Positions 16,497 to 24,539 of a DNA stretch of 64,000 nt are shown here, one piece after another. Position 1 is the first letter of the stretch, and each line of letters begins with the position of its first letter. The DNA is from Atopobiaceae bacterium. GTDB taxonomy: Bacteria; Actinomycetota; Coriobacteriia; Coriobacteriales; Atopobiaceae. A program made the position numbers and the translations under genes. The notes under the pieces were generated by a model. That model made no database searches. It had not been told where the DNA came from and worked only from the letters and a program-made list of their open reading frames with translations. Location: assembly GCA_022482785.1 (NCBI GenBank), contig JAKVON010000011.1, forward strand, positions 20,288 through 84,287, given 5' to 3'.

Positions 16497-17993
16497 TCAT
16501 CGGTTCTGGCTCGTGGTCGGTGCGTCGGGCTCGTCCTTGGCGCCGTCGGCGTCGGGAGGCGCGGGGCTCTCGGGCCCCGCGGGGGTCGCGTGGGTGCCGG
16601 TCCCGCCCCAGAACCGCTCGTCGAGGTCGCAGGAGGTGCCCATGCGCACATAGGCCCGCTTGGCCTCCTCGCGGCGGATGCGCAGCGTCTCGGCGAAGCC
16701 GGCATGGGTCCCCTCGGGACGCTCGACGGGCGCCGCGATGGGAGCCCCCTCCTTGCGCGCCTGGGGGACGAGGCGGCTGGTCTCGAAGAAGCGGTCGTCG
16801 TCGAGGGCGTCGAACGAGGGGACGATCTCGCCGCGGTCGTCCTTGTAGGGCGTCGACTTGAACAGGGCGCCGTCATAGGAGACCAGCTGGCGCCCCGTCC
16901 TCGTCTCGAAGTAGTAGATGAAGACGCCCTTGATGGCGGCGGAGAGGGGCACGGCGAGCGCCATGCCCAGTATGCCGCCGATGCACGAGCCGATCACGAT
17001 GGCGATGAGGGTGAGGACCGGGTGCACGCGCACGGCCGACTGGAACACCAGGGGCGAGAGCAGGTTGTCGACCACGTTCTGGATGATGACCGAGACGATG
17101 AGGGTCTCGAGGGCGAGCAGCGGGCTCACGAAGAGGGCGACCGCCGTGGCGAGCGCCACGGCGATCCACGGCCCGATGACGGGCACGAAGTGAGCTATGC
17201 CCACGGCGATGCCCATGAGCGCGGCATAGGGATGGCCGATCGCGGCGAAGAAGACGAACGAGAGGATGCCGTCGATGGCCGAGGTCAGGACGATGCCGCG
17301 CATGTAGCCGCTCATGGAGCGGCTCATCACGGCGAAGAGCAGGGTGAGCTCGTCGGAGTGGGAGGGCCCTGCGATGATGGCGAACTCGCGCATGATCTTG
17401 GGATAGTCCTTGGCGAGCCAGTAGGCCACGACGAGGCCGAGGAAGAAGTTGAAGAGGTTGCTCACCATGGCCATGATGTTGGGGATGATGCCACTCGTGA
17501 GGTTGTTCGCGGCGTTCGTGGCCGCCTTGGTGCCGATCGAGCCCAGCGACTGGATCCAGCCGGAGACGTTGTTCGAGAGGTCCGCGTTCTGCGAGGCGGT
17601 CTGGGCGTCGAGGCCGGAGACGTAGGCGTTCCACCCCTGCTGGACGCTCGCCACGTACTCGGGCACGCGCCCGAGCAGGGCGATGAGCTGCTGCACCGTG
17701 GGCGGCACGAGCATGACGAGCACGAAGGCGAAGGCCGCGAGCACGATGACGAGCGCGATCAGGGCGCCGAGGGCGCGAGGCAGGCCCCGCTCCTCGAGCC
17801 AGTTGGTGAGCGGGCTGCAGATGAACCCGATGATGATGCCCACGAGCAGGACCTCGAGGGCATAGCCCACGATTCCCAGGGCCATCGTGATGACGACGAA
17901 GGAGGCGGCGACGCCGAGGAACGCCCATGCGCGGGTGCCGACGAGGCGCGCCCTCTGGTACGGCTCGTCCTGCGACCTGACGTCTCTCGCCAC
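16497..17993 (-). CDS. AI-2E family transporter
   Basis: A 498-residue polytopic membrane protein with the AI-2E (PerM/YdiK-like) pattern of about eight membrane segments. They include FVVITMALGIVGYALEVLLVG, the conserved APSHSDEL-like loop and YAALMGIAVGIAHFVPVIGPW. The substrate is unknown; despite the family name, AI-2 export is proven for only a few members. A hydrophilic tail of about 120 residues ends in a Pro/Asp-rich stretch. GTG 17993 is preferred because GGGGGAGG stands right before it. Probably co-transcribed with alaS. Confidence 0.88.
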   Translation of the reverse strand: MARDVRSQDEPYQRARLVGTRAWAFLGVAASFVVITMALGIVGYALEVLLVGIIIGFICSPLTNWLEERGLPRALGALIALVIVLAAFAFVLVMLVPPTVQQLIALLGRVPEYVASVQQGWNAYVSGLDAQTASQNADLSNNVSGWIQSLGSIGTKAATNAANNLTSGIIPNIMAMVSNLFNFFLGLVVAYWLAKDYPKIMREFAIIAGPSHSDELTLLFAVMSRSMSGYMRGIVLTSAIDGILSFVFFAAIGHPYAALMGIAVGIAHFVPVIGPWIAVALATAVALFVSPLLALETLIVSVIIQNVVDNLLSPLVFQSAVRVHPVLTLIAIVIGSCIGGILGMALAVPLSAAIKGVFIYYFETRTGRQLVSYDGALFKSTPYKDDRGEIVPSFDALDDDRFFETSRLVPQARKEGAPIAAPVERPEGTHAGFAETLRIRREEAKRAYVRMGTSCDLDERFWGGTGTHATPAGPESPAPPDADGAKDEPDAPTTSQNR

Positions 17994-18039
17994 GACCTCC
18001 CCCTCCCCGCACACCGGATTCGACCCACATGAATATTGA

Positions 18040-18045
18040 ATTGTA
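18040..18045 (-). promoter_or_regulatory. Probable -10 of the AI-2E/alaS/ruvX/mltG/yqeG unit
   Basis: TACAAT on the minus strand, 46 bases before the GTG, in an AT-rich patch. The -35 is not clear. Confidence 0.45.
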
Positions 18046-18102
18046 CCAGCATGAGGGGAGCAGGCAGGGCGCGGATGGCAGGCCTACCGTTTCGCCAGAG
18101 TT

Positions 18103-19323
18103 CTAGCTCGCGAAGCAGGCGTCGATGTCGTCGACGATGGCGCCGTCGATCTTGCCGTTGGCGGCCATGTCGCGCATGATCTCGATCGCCTGGCGGTGGA
18201 GCATGCCGCCGCGATAGGGTCTCTCCTCCGTGAGCGCCTGGTAGATGTCCACGCACCCCATGAGCCGGTCGATGCCGGAGAGCTCGATGGCATGCTTGCC
18301 GAACGGGTATCCCGACCCGTCGAGCTTCTCGTGGTGGAGCGACGCCCAGCGCGTGACGTCCTCGAGCCCGGCGACCTTGCGCAGGATCTCGAACGTGTAC
18401 CAGGCGTGCGTCTGGATGTAGGTGTACTCGTCGTGGGTGAGCGCGGCGGGCTTCTCGAGCACGTCCTCGCTGATGATGAGCTTGCCGATGTCGTGGAGGG
18501 CGCCCGCGAGGTAGATCTTGGCCGCGAGGTCGTCCCCGAGGCCGTAGAACTGGGCCATCGCCCGGGACTTGTCGGCGACGCCCTGGCTGTGGTCGTGGGT
18601 GAACCTGGACTTGTAGTCGGTGATGCGGGCGAAGAAGTCCGCTATGTGCGTGAGGTCGTCGTTGCCGTACTCGCGCTCGACGTAGGGAAGCTGGTAGTGG
18701 AGGAGGTCGTCTGGATGCGTCGTGTCGAGCCCCTCGAGCATCCCGGGGGTGACCCTCTCCTCGAACGCGTCGACGACCTCGTCGGAGAAGAGCCTGCCGC
18801 GGCCCCCCTCGAGAAACGCATGCGTCCGGTCGAACTTCCCGACCTCCGACGTCCCATAGGAGAAGCGCAGGTCGAGGACACCGCAGAGATGAACGATCTG
18901 GGCATAGAGCGGCGTCTCGGCGGCCGAGAGCCCGAAGGGTCCCGAGCCGTCCGCGTTCTCGTGATGGTAGAGGACGGCGCCCCTGACGCGCGGGAAGAAC
19001 GGCATGTGCTCGATGTTCCTCTCCCCCAGCGTGCAGTGCGTCCCCAGGTCGGGGAACGACTGGCCGGCCTCGTGGAGCCCCAGCAGGTCGACGCCTTGGC
19101 TGTACTCAGACTTCGCATACTCGGTGAGCGCGTTGTCGTGGAGCAGCGCGGCGCATGCGAGGTCGAGGCGCTGCTGGTCGGAGAGGTCGAAGGCGCGGCC
19201 CGTCTGGGCGCAGAGGAAGGCGACGCGGCCGGCATGGTAGGTGGTCACTCCCAGCAGGTCGTGCTCGACGCTGTCGAGCGCGAAGGAAAGGGCGTAGAGA
19301 AGGTCTGTCATGCTTATTTTCAT
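18103..19323 (-). CDS. Tandem HD/HD-GYP domain phosphohydrolase
   Basis: A 406-residue cytoplasmic protein with two HD-type modules. The first (about 25-175) has YHAGR, LLHDNA and HHENADGSGPFG. The second (about 240-400) has HDHSQGVADKS, GALHDIGKL and a full HHEKLDGSGYP followed by the typical DIYQALTEERPYRGG. The second fits a cyclic-di-GMP-type HD-GYP phosphodiesterase; the first lacks the GYP tyrosine and may be regulatory. No sensor or receiver domain is fused. The start at 19323 has AAGGGG eight bases upstream. Confidence 0.85.
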   Translation of the reverse strand: MKISMTDLLYALSFALDSVEHDLLGVTTYHAGRVAFLCAQTGRAFDLSDQQRLDLACAALLHDNALTEYAKSEYSQGVDLLGLHEAGQSFPDLGTHCTLGERNIEHMPFFPRVRGAVLYHHENADGSGPFGLSAAETPLYAQIVHLCGVLDLRFSYGTSEVGKFDRTHAFLEGGRGRLFSDEVVDAFEERVTPGMLEGLDTTHPDDLLHYQLPYVEREYGNDDLTHIADFFARITDYKSRFTHDHSQGVADKSRAMAQFYGLGDDLAAKIYLAGALHDIGKLIISEDVLEKPAALTHDEYTYIQTHAWYTFEILRKVAGLEDVTRWASLHHEKLDGSGYPFGKHAIELSGIDRLMGCVDIYQALTEERPYRGGMLHRQAIEIMRDMAANGKIDGAIVDDIDACFAS

Positions 19324-19542
19324 GCGTCATCCCCTTGGACCTTGTATGCCTTCGTGCATGCCTTCGTATCAGAGACCCGTCACGAACCACATTCGGATGA
19401 TATCCGGGCGGAGGGAGAACATGCGGCCTTTCCCACAGGCGGACGCTTTCGGGCACCCACGTGTTCCCGAGGCGCGTTTCGGGGAAAAGGTGAGCGAGCG
19501 AAGGGCTCGAGCGAACAGAGGATTCCAGGTGAGGAGACGACC
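19324..19542. promoter_or_regulatory. Divergent gap with a 12-base-period direct repeat
   Basis: 219 bases between divergent genes. ATGCCTTCGT occurs twice (19346-19355 and 19358-19367), one helical turn apart, about 25-45 bases before the HD-GYP start. This would suit a regulator binding two half-sites. No other gene-like frame is convincing here. Confidence 0.4.
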
Positions 19543-19809
19543 ATGATGTTCTATCCCGTGCGCGTCACGAAGCGGCAGCAGTACACGGTCTACGTCGAGG
19601 CCATCGACGAGGACGATGCCCTCGAGGTCGCCGCCGCCCGCCTCAGGCACGCCGCGAGCCTCGTCGACGACGATCCCACGGACGACTACACCATCAAGGC
19701 CTCCGTCGAGACCGACGAGCGGCGCGAGCCCGTCGAGACCGACTTCGAGGCGCTGGCCGCAAAGGTGACCTACGTGGTCGACCACAACGGCAAGGACGTC
19801 AAGGAGTAG
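19543..19809 (+). CDS. Small acidic conserved-looking protein, function unknown
   Basis: An 88-residue soluble protein, MMFYPVRVTKRQQYTVYVEA at the start, rich in Asp/Glu, without membrane segments or a family I recognise. A good GAGGAG site six bases before the ATG and G/C third positions support it as real. It is the only plus-strand gene in the first 24 kb and converges on the sigma factor gene 15 bases away. The beta-strand-like opening and 'DEDDALEVAAARL' helix suggest a small alpha/beta fold. Confidence 0.7.
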   Translation: MMFYPVRVTKRQQYTVYVEAIDEDDALEVAAARLRHAASLVDDDPTDDYTIKASVETDERREPVETDFEALAAKVTYVVDHNGKDVKE

Positions 19810-19824
19810 CGGAAGGGCCGTGGC

Positions 19825-20682
19825 CTAGCCCATGAGCCCTTCGGGGTCGATCTTCTCCTGGACCTTCTTCAGGGTCCGGCGGAGGAGCCTCGAGACCTGC
19901 ACCTGCGAGACCCCGAGCTTCTCGGCTATCTCGACCTGCGTGAGGCCGTCGATGAAGCGCATCTTGATGACCTCCTGCTCGCGCGGGGAGAAGTCCTTGA
20001 TGGTGTCCTCGATGACCATGCGGTCGTCGGAGATGGCCAGCTGGGAGTCCTCCGTGGCGTAGTGGTCGATGACCGAGGGGGCGTCGTCGTCCCCCGTGCC
20101 GCCGGCCTCCAGCGGGACGGAGCTGTAGGCGCTCGAGGACTCCATGGCCTCGAGCACCTCGTCCACGGACGTCTCGAGGTAGGCCGCGATCTCCTCGATG
20201 GACGGGGATCGCTGGAGCTCCTTCGTGAGGGTGTCCGTCGCCTGGTTGACCTTCGCGGAGAGCTCCTGGAGGCGGCGCGGGACGCGCACCGACCAGCCCT
20301 TGTCGCGGAAGTGGCGCTTTATCTCGCCCATGATGGTGGGCGTCGCATAGGTGGTGAACTCGAGCCCGCGCGCCGGCTCGAAGCGGTCGATGGCCTTGAT
20401 GAGGCCGATGGTGCCCACCTGGATGAGGTCGTCGAGCGGCTCTCCCCTGTTCTTGAACTTGCTCGCGAGGAAGCGGACGAGGTTGAGGTGGCTCACGATG
20501 AGCTGCTCGCGGGCGTCCTCGTCGCCCTCCTCCTTGAAGCGGCGGAAGAGCTCGCGCGTGCGCTCCTTGTCCCAGGCGAGCTTGCCGTGGCCCGGCTTCG
20601 CGGAACGCCTGCGCGAGGTGGACGGCCGCGCGTCCGCGTCCGCTGGCGTCGGCTGGGCGGTGGGGTTGGACTCAGCTGGCAT
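19825..20682 (-). CDS. SigB/SigF/SigG-type RNA polymerase sigma-70 factor
   Basis: A 285-residue group 3 sigma factor. Region 2: LIVSHLNLVRFLASKFKNRGEPLDDLIQVGTIGLIKAIDRFEP, with FTTYATPTIMGEIKRHFRDKGW. Region 3: RVPRRLQELSAKVNQ. Region 4: FSPREQEVIKMRFIDGLTQVEIAEKLGVSQVQVSRLLRRTL. The family drives stress or sporulation regulons and is normally held by an RsbW/SpoIIAB-type anti-sigma. Its ATG overlaps the end of the adjacent anti-sigma-like gene by 11 bases. No anti-anti-sigma gene is in view. Confidence 0.93.
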   Translation of the reverse strand: MPAESNPTAQPTPADADARPSTSRRRSAKPGHGKLAWDKERTRELFRRFKEEGDEDAREQLIVSHLNLVRFLASKFKNRGEPLDDLIQVGTIGLIKAIDRFEPARGLEFTTYATPTIMGEIKRHFRDKGWSVRVPRRLQELSAKVNQATDTLTKELQRSPSIEEIAAYLETSVDEVLEAMESSSAYSSVPLEAGGTGDDDAPSVIDHYATEDSQLAISDDRMVIEDTIKDFSPREQEVIKMRFIDGLTQVEIAEKLGVSQVQVSRLLRRTLKKVQEKIDPEGLMG

Positions 20683-21058
20683 GCGCCACGTCCGTCCGCT
20701 TCGCGAGGCGCAGGACCCCCGCCTCGACGTCGACCTCGTAGCTGTCGCAGACGGCGGAGAGGATGATGTCGGCATAGGCCCAGGCAGGCTCCGCCGAGGG
20801 GTCGGCCGTGGGCTTTCGGTCCGTGCCGAGGGAGAACTCCGAGTCGAGCCGGCCCTCGGACGCGGAGAAGGCGACGGAGACCGAGGAGGGGCCGGTGGCG
20901 CAGGCGAAGACGAAGGCCTCCTCGCAGGCCATGCGGACGTCCTCGACGTCGTCGATCCCCATGCCGCAGACGACGGCAAGGTTGGCGGCGAGCATGCGGA
21001 CCGACCGGGCGAACTCCGGCTCGGCGGGCACGCTGAGCCTGATCTGGGATGTGGGCAT
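20672..21058 (-). CDS. RsbW/SpoIIAB-like anti-sigma protein with degenerate ATP site
   Basis: A 128-residue protein beginning MPTSQIRLSVPAEPEFARSVRM. This matches the opening of RsbW-type GHKL kinases, as does the helix DDVEDVRMACEEAF. The N-box that should read EA.TNAV.HAY is EEAFVFACATGP, losing the Mg/ATP asparagine. The glycine-rich G boxes near the C terminus are not recognisable. It therefore probably binds the sigma factor without phosphorylating an antagonist. The start at 21058 has a GGAGTAGGAG site; the ORF also opens 39 bases earlier. The overlap with the sigma gene supports a partner role. Confidence 0.7.
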   Translation of the reverse strand: MPTSQIRLSVPAEPEFARSVRMLAANLAVVCGMGIDDVEDVRMACEEAFVFACATGPSSVSVAFSASEGRLDSEFSLGTDRKPTADPSAEPAWAYADIILSAVCDSYEVDVEAGVLRLAKRTDVAHAS

Positions 21059-21065
21059 GTCGCTC

Positions 21066-21629
21066 CTACTCCTTCGGGCCCGCGTCGTGGGCGGCATGGG
21101 CCGCCGGGGCGGGATAGGTGAAGTAGCCTCGGTCGGACTCCCTCGCCTCCTCCTCGGAGGGCCTCTCGGCCGCGGCCGCGGGCTCGGCGGAGGCGCCGCC
21201 CTCGAGCCTGGCCTCCGGCGCCTTGGGCGCGGAGCCGGTCATGCGGCCGATGACGCCGCTCGCCGCGTCGGCGACCGACTCGACGGCGGACGAGACGGCC
21301 GTGGTGGCAGCGGCCCCGGTACCCGTGACGGTGGACACGTCGTCGAGGATGCCGTCGATGCGCAGCAGGTCGAGCGAGACGGCGTCGACGGCCGTCTGGG
21401 CCTTCTGGACCAGGGGGGTGAGCTCCTTGGCGGTGGGCTGGAGCTCGTCGGCCATGCCGTCGAGCTTGCTTATGACGGGACGTATCTCGGAGATGGTGGC
21501 GTCGAGCGACTCGGAGAGGTCGCCGAGCGCCGAGCGCGACCTGCGGATGGTGAGCGCCAGCTCGACGACCGCCCATACGGCGGCGGCGACGAGACAGACG
21601 AGCGCGACGTTGAGCGGCGTCATTTCCAT
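21066..21629 (-). CDS. DUF948-like membrane-anchored coiled-coil protein
   Basis: A 187-residue protein with one N-terminal membrane segment (about residues 5-25, NVALVCLVAAAVWAVVELAL). A coiled-coil region (ALGDLSESLDATISEIRPVISKLDGMADEL) with the DUF948 pattern follows, then an Ala/Glu-rich low-complexity tail. GGAGG lies six bases before the ATG at 21629. DUF948 proteins occur near general-stress loci in Gram-positive bacteria. Here it is the first gene of the operon leading to the anti-sigma-like and sigma genes. Confidence 0.75.
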   Translation of the reverse strand: MEMTPLNVALVCLVAAAVWAVVELALTIRRSRSALGDLSESLDATISEIRPVISKLDGMADELQPTAKELTPLVQKAQTAVDAVSLDLLRIDGILDDVSTVTGTGAAATTAVSSAVESVADAASGVIGRMTGSAPKAPEARLEGGASAEPAAAAERPSEEEARESDRGYFTYPAPAAHAAHDAGPKE

Positions 21630-21697
21630 GCTGACCTCCTGCCGGAGCGCGGGCGCGCATCTCGCGGCCCACGCGGTTTCCACGTGCTTCGACGCCC

Positions 21698-21703
21698 ATT
21701 CTA
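21698..21703 (-). promoter_or_regulatory. Probable -10 of the DUF948/anti-sigma/sigma operon
   Basis: TAGAAT in the context GGGTAGAATGG on the minus strand, 69 bases before the ATG. The same context recurs before the SGNH gene (36483-36488). No TTGACA-like -35. Confidence 0.45.
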
Positions 21704-21762
21704 CCCATTCGCGGACCATCGCCGCGGGCGCAATGGCGGGCGGGAGGGGCGCCGCCTCGAGC

Positions 21763-23076
21763 TCAGCTGCAGGTGCGCCAGCGCTCGTCGGTGAGGACGC
21801 GGGCGAGGGCCAGCCCCAAGGGCAGCGCCGCGACGATGAGGCCCGCCTTGATGAGCCAGCCCGTCGCGTCGACGGCGTCGCCCGCGCCCATGTAGTACAC
21901 GGCGCGGTACATGTAGAGGCCGGGGACCATGATCACGATGGAGGGCACCGTGAGTGAGATGCGCGGGTAGCCCTTGAGGAGGCCGAGCCTGCTCGCGATG
22001 AGGCCGGCGACGAGCGCGCCGGCGAGCGCCGCCGCGGCAGGCTCCACCCCGGCGACGGACACGAGCTCGAGGCGGAGCGTGTTCGCGACGGCGCCGGCCG
22101 CGCCGGCGGTCGCGCACACGTCCAGGGGGCTGTTGAACATCATGGAGAACCCGAACACCCCGACGAAGCTCATCGCGAGCCTCAGGAGCACCATCACGGG
22201 CTCGGAGAGCCCGAGCGACACGAAGTCGTCGGGAGCGAGGTTCACCCCCATGGCGACGAGCATGGCGACGAACGTCGCGACGAAGATGACGGCGAGGGCA
22301 TAGACGAGGCGCTCGATGCCCGAGCGCATGTCGAGCTTCATCAGGTCGAGGCCGCTCGTGATGAGGGGGAATCCCGGGATCACGAAGAGCATGGCCCCGA
22401 TGTAGCCGGCCTCGTGGCTCATCGCCCCCGGGATCGCCTGCGCGAGCAGCGTGAGCGAGAGGAGGTACGAGATGCAGGCGAGGGCCACCGAGCAGCAGAT
22501 GCCGAGGAACTGGTTGAGGTGACGGTCGAGCATGGCGCGCCTGAGCCAGTTCCCCAGGCCAGCCCCCACGAAGGCGCACGCCATCTCGATGGGCCCGCCA
22601 CCGAGCAGGAACACGAAGGCGGCGCATGCCGCCGCAGAGGCGAGCCCGGCCTGGTACGACGCATAGCGACCCGGCGTGCGCTCGATGGAGTCGAGCAGGG
22701 CGTGGGCCTGGCCGAGGGTCATGCCCGAGGCCTCTGCCTCCATGCGGCCGACCGCGCCGTCCATGAGCATGATCCGATCGGTGTTGACGCCCGAGCTGGG
22801 AAGCGAGTGCACCTCGGTGGCGCTCTCGGCCCCCTCGGCACAGGTGCACTCGATGCTCACGAGGCCGAGGTCGGCGCTGCAGGTGACGCCGAGGGCCCTC
22901 GAGACCCGGTTCATGCTGTCGCGCACGCGCCAGGCCCCCGTCCCCGCGGAGAGCAGGAGCGCCCCGACGCGGCACACGAGGGTCGCCTTGTCGTCGACGG
23001 GCGCCTGCGTGACGGGCATGTCCTCGTCGGTCGCACGCTTGCGCCAGCTCATGGGCATGTGGTGGCTCTGTGCCAT
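21763..23076 (-). CDS. Threonine/serine exporter ThrE family protein
   Basis: A 437-residue membrane protein combining the ThrE N-terminal soluble/ThrE_1 part (RVGALLLSAGTGAWRVRDSMNRV) with two five-helix membrane blocks. One is the GYIGAMLFVIPGFPLITSGLDLMKLD region; the C-terminal one includes VPSIVIMVPGLYMYRAVYYMG. That is the full-length single-chain architecture. Export of Thr/Ser is established for Corynebacterium ThrE and inferred here. It lies 2 bases after rarA and may be co-transcribed with it. Confidence 0.88.
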   Translation of the reverse strand: MAQSHHMPMSWRKRATDEDMPVTQAPVDDKATLVCRVGALLLSAGTGAWRVRDSMNRVSRALGVTCSADLGLVSIECTCAEGAESATEVHSLPSSGVNTDRIMLMDGAVGRMEAEASGMTLGQAHALLDSIERTPGRYASYQAGLASAAACAAFVFLLGGGPIEMACAFVGAGLGNWLRRAMLDRHLNQFLGICCSVALACISYLLSLTLLAQAIPGAMSHEAGYIGAMLFVIPGFPLITSGLDLMKLDMRSGIERLVYALAVIFVATFVAMLVAMGVNLAPDDFVSLGLSEPVMVLLRLAMSFVGVFGFSMMFNSPLDVCATAGAAGAVANTLRLELVSVAGVEPAAAALAGALVAGLIASRLGLLKGYPRISLTVPSIVIMVPGLYMYRAVYYMGAGDAVDATGWLIKAGLIVAALPLGLALARVLTDERWRTCS

Positions 23077-23078
23077 GT

Positions 23079-24434
23079 CTATTCCTTCCCTTCCTCGTCG
23101 CCCAGCCCGGAGCGGTCGCGGGCCGTCGCCTCGATGCGCCAGGCCTCCCAGCCGCGCGGCCCGGGATGGTAGAAGGCGCCCGCGTCGAGCCCGTCGGGAA
23201 GGTAACGCTGGGCGACCCAGCCGAGAGGGTAGTCATGGGGATAGCGATACGGGCCGTAGGCCTCCGAGCCCGGGCGGTGCCGGTCGCGCAGGTAGCTCGG
23301 CACCTCGCGGCGAGGTCCCGAGCGCACCTCCGCCAGCGCGGCGTCGATGCCGGCCTCCGCCGCGTTGCTCTTCGGGGCGAGCGCCATGTATATGACCGCC
23401 TGGGCCAGGTTGATGCGGCACTCGGGGTAGCCGATGACCTCCGTCGCCTTGAAGGCGGCCTCGGCCACGAGCAGGGCGTTCGGGTCGGCGTTGCCGATGT
23501 CCTCGGAGGCGAGGATGAAGATGCGACGGGCGATGAACTTGGGGTCCTCGCCGGCGTCGATCATGCGCGCGAGCCAGTAGAGCGCGGCGTCGGGGTCGCT
23601 TCCCCGCATCGACTTGATGAAGGCCGAGATGACGTCATAGTGCATGTCGCCGGCCTTGTCGTAGGAGAGGCCGCGACGGGGGTTGGCCTCCTCGACCTGG
23701 GCGAGCGTGATGCGTGCGGGATGCTCCCGGGAGGGTGCCGGGGCGCCAGGCGACGTGGGGGCGGCCAGCTGCGCGGCGAGCTCGAGCGAGGTGAGGGAGG
23801 CACGGCCGTCGCCGCCGGCGAGGGTGACGATCGCCGAGCGGGCGTCGCCGTCGAGCACGTAGGCGCCGTCGAGGCCCTCGGCGCTCGCGAGGGCGCGGTC
23901 GAGCAGGCGGCTCACGTCGTCGTCTCCCAGGGCGGTGAGCTCGACCACCCGCGAGCGGGAGAGCAGCGCGGAGTTCACCTCGAAGTACGGGTTCTCCGTG
24001 GTGGCCCCGACGAGCACCACGATGCGGTCCTCGACGGCATGGAGCAGCGCGTCCTGCTGGGAGCGGTTGAAGCGATGGATCTCGTCGACGAACAGGATCG
24101 TGCGCCGGCCGTAGGAGAGCAGGCGCCGCTCGGCCGCATCGATCTCGCGGCGCAGGTCCTTGACCGTGCCGGTGATGGCGGAGACCTCGACGAACTCGGC
24201 GTTCGTGGTGTGGGCGACGATATGGGCCAGGGTGGTCTTCCCCGTGCCTGCCGGCCCGTAGAGGATGACCGAGGAGAGGGCGTCGTGCTCGATGGCGCTG
24301 CGCAGCCAGGAGCCGGGGCCGACCGCCTGGTCCTGGCCCACGAAGCCGTCGAGCGACTCGGGGCGGACCCGCACCGCCAGGGGTGCGGACGCGCGACGCT
24401 GCTCGCGGTCGATGTCATCGAAAAAGGAGTCCAT
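23079..24434 (-). CDS. rarA: Replication-associated recombination protein RarA (MgsA)
   Basis: A 451-residue AAA+ ATPase acting at stalled replication forks. Walker A GPAGTGKTTLAHIV, Walker B DEIHRFNRSQQDALLHAVED and sensor 1 GATTENPYFEVNSALLSRSRV are present. The C-terminal tetramerisation region contains SAFIKSMRGSDPDAALYWLARMI and RRIFILASEDIGNADP. The ATG at 24434 has no ribosome site, and a TACAAT -10 ends seven bases upstream, so the mRNA is probably leaderless. Length is normal. Confidence 0.95.
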   Translation of the reverse strand: MDSFFDDIDREQRRASAPLAVRVRPESLDGFVGQDQAVGPGSWLRSAIEHDALSSVILYGPAGTGKTTLAHIVAHTTNAEFVEVSAITGTVKDLRREIDAAERRLLSYGRRTILFVDEIHRFNRSQQDALLHAVEDRIVVLVGATTENPYFEVNSALLSRSRVVELTALGDDDVSRLLDRALASAEGLDGAYVLDGDARSAIVTLAGGDGRASLTSLELAAQLAAPTSPGAPAPSREHPARITLAQVEEANPRRGLSYDKAGDMHYDVISAFIKSMRGSDPDAALYWLARMIDAGEDPKFIARRIFILASEDIGNADPNALLVAEAAFKATEVIGYPECRINLAQAVIYMALAPKSNAAEAGIDAALAEVRSGPRREVPSYLRDRHRPGSEAYGPYRYPHDYPLGWVAQRYLPDGLDAGAFYHPGPRGWEAWRIEATARDRSGLGDEEGKE

Positions 24435-24441
24435 GTCGTTA

Positions 24442-24447
24442 ATTGTA
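24442..24447 (-). promoter_or_regulatory. -10 element positioned for a leaderless rarA mRNA
   Basis: TACAAT followed by 7 bases and then the ATG, so transcription would start at or within 1-2 bases of the start codon. No Shine-Dalgarno sequence lies in between. Confidence 0.55.
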
Positions 24448-24539
24448 CGGCACGTGGGACGCACCAGACGGTATCCTCATGTAAACTCTAGCGCATCGCG
24501 GATATTTCGAGTCGATGCCCGACGACGAGAGGAGCTGCC

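Noticed and set aside
11890..16653. 1587-residue plus-strand open frame
   Set aside because: Antisense of yqeG, mltG, ruvX and alaS. No recognisable domain, and an expected by-product of high third-position GC.
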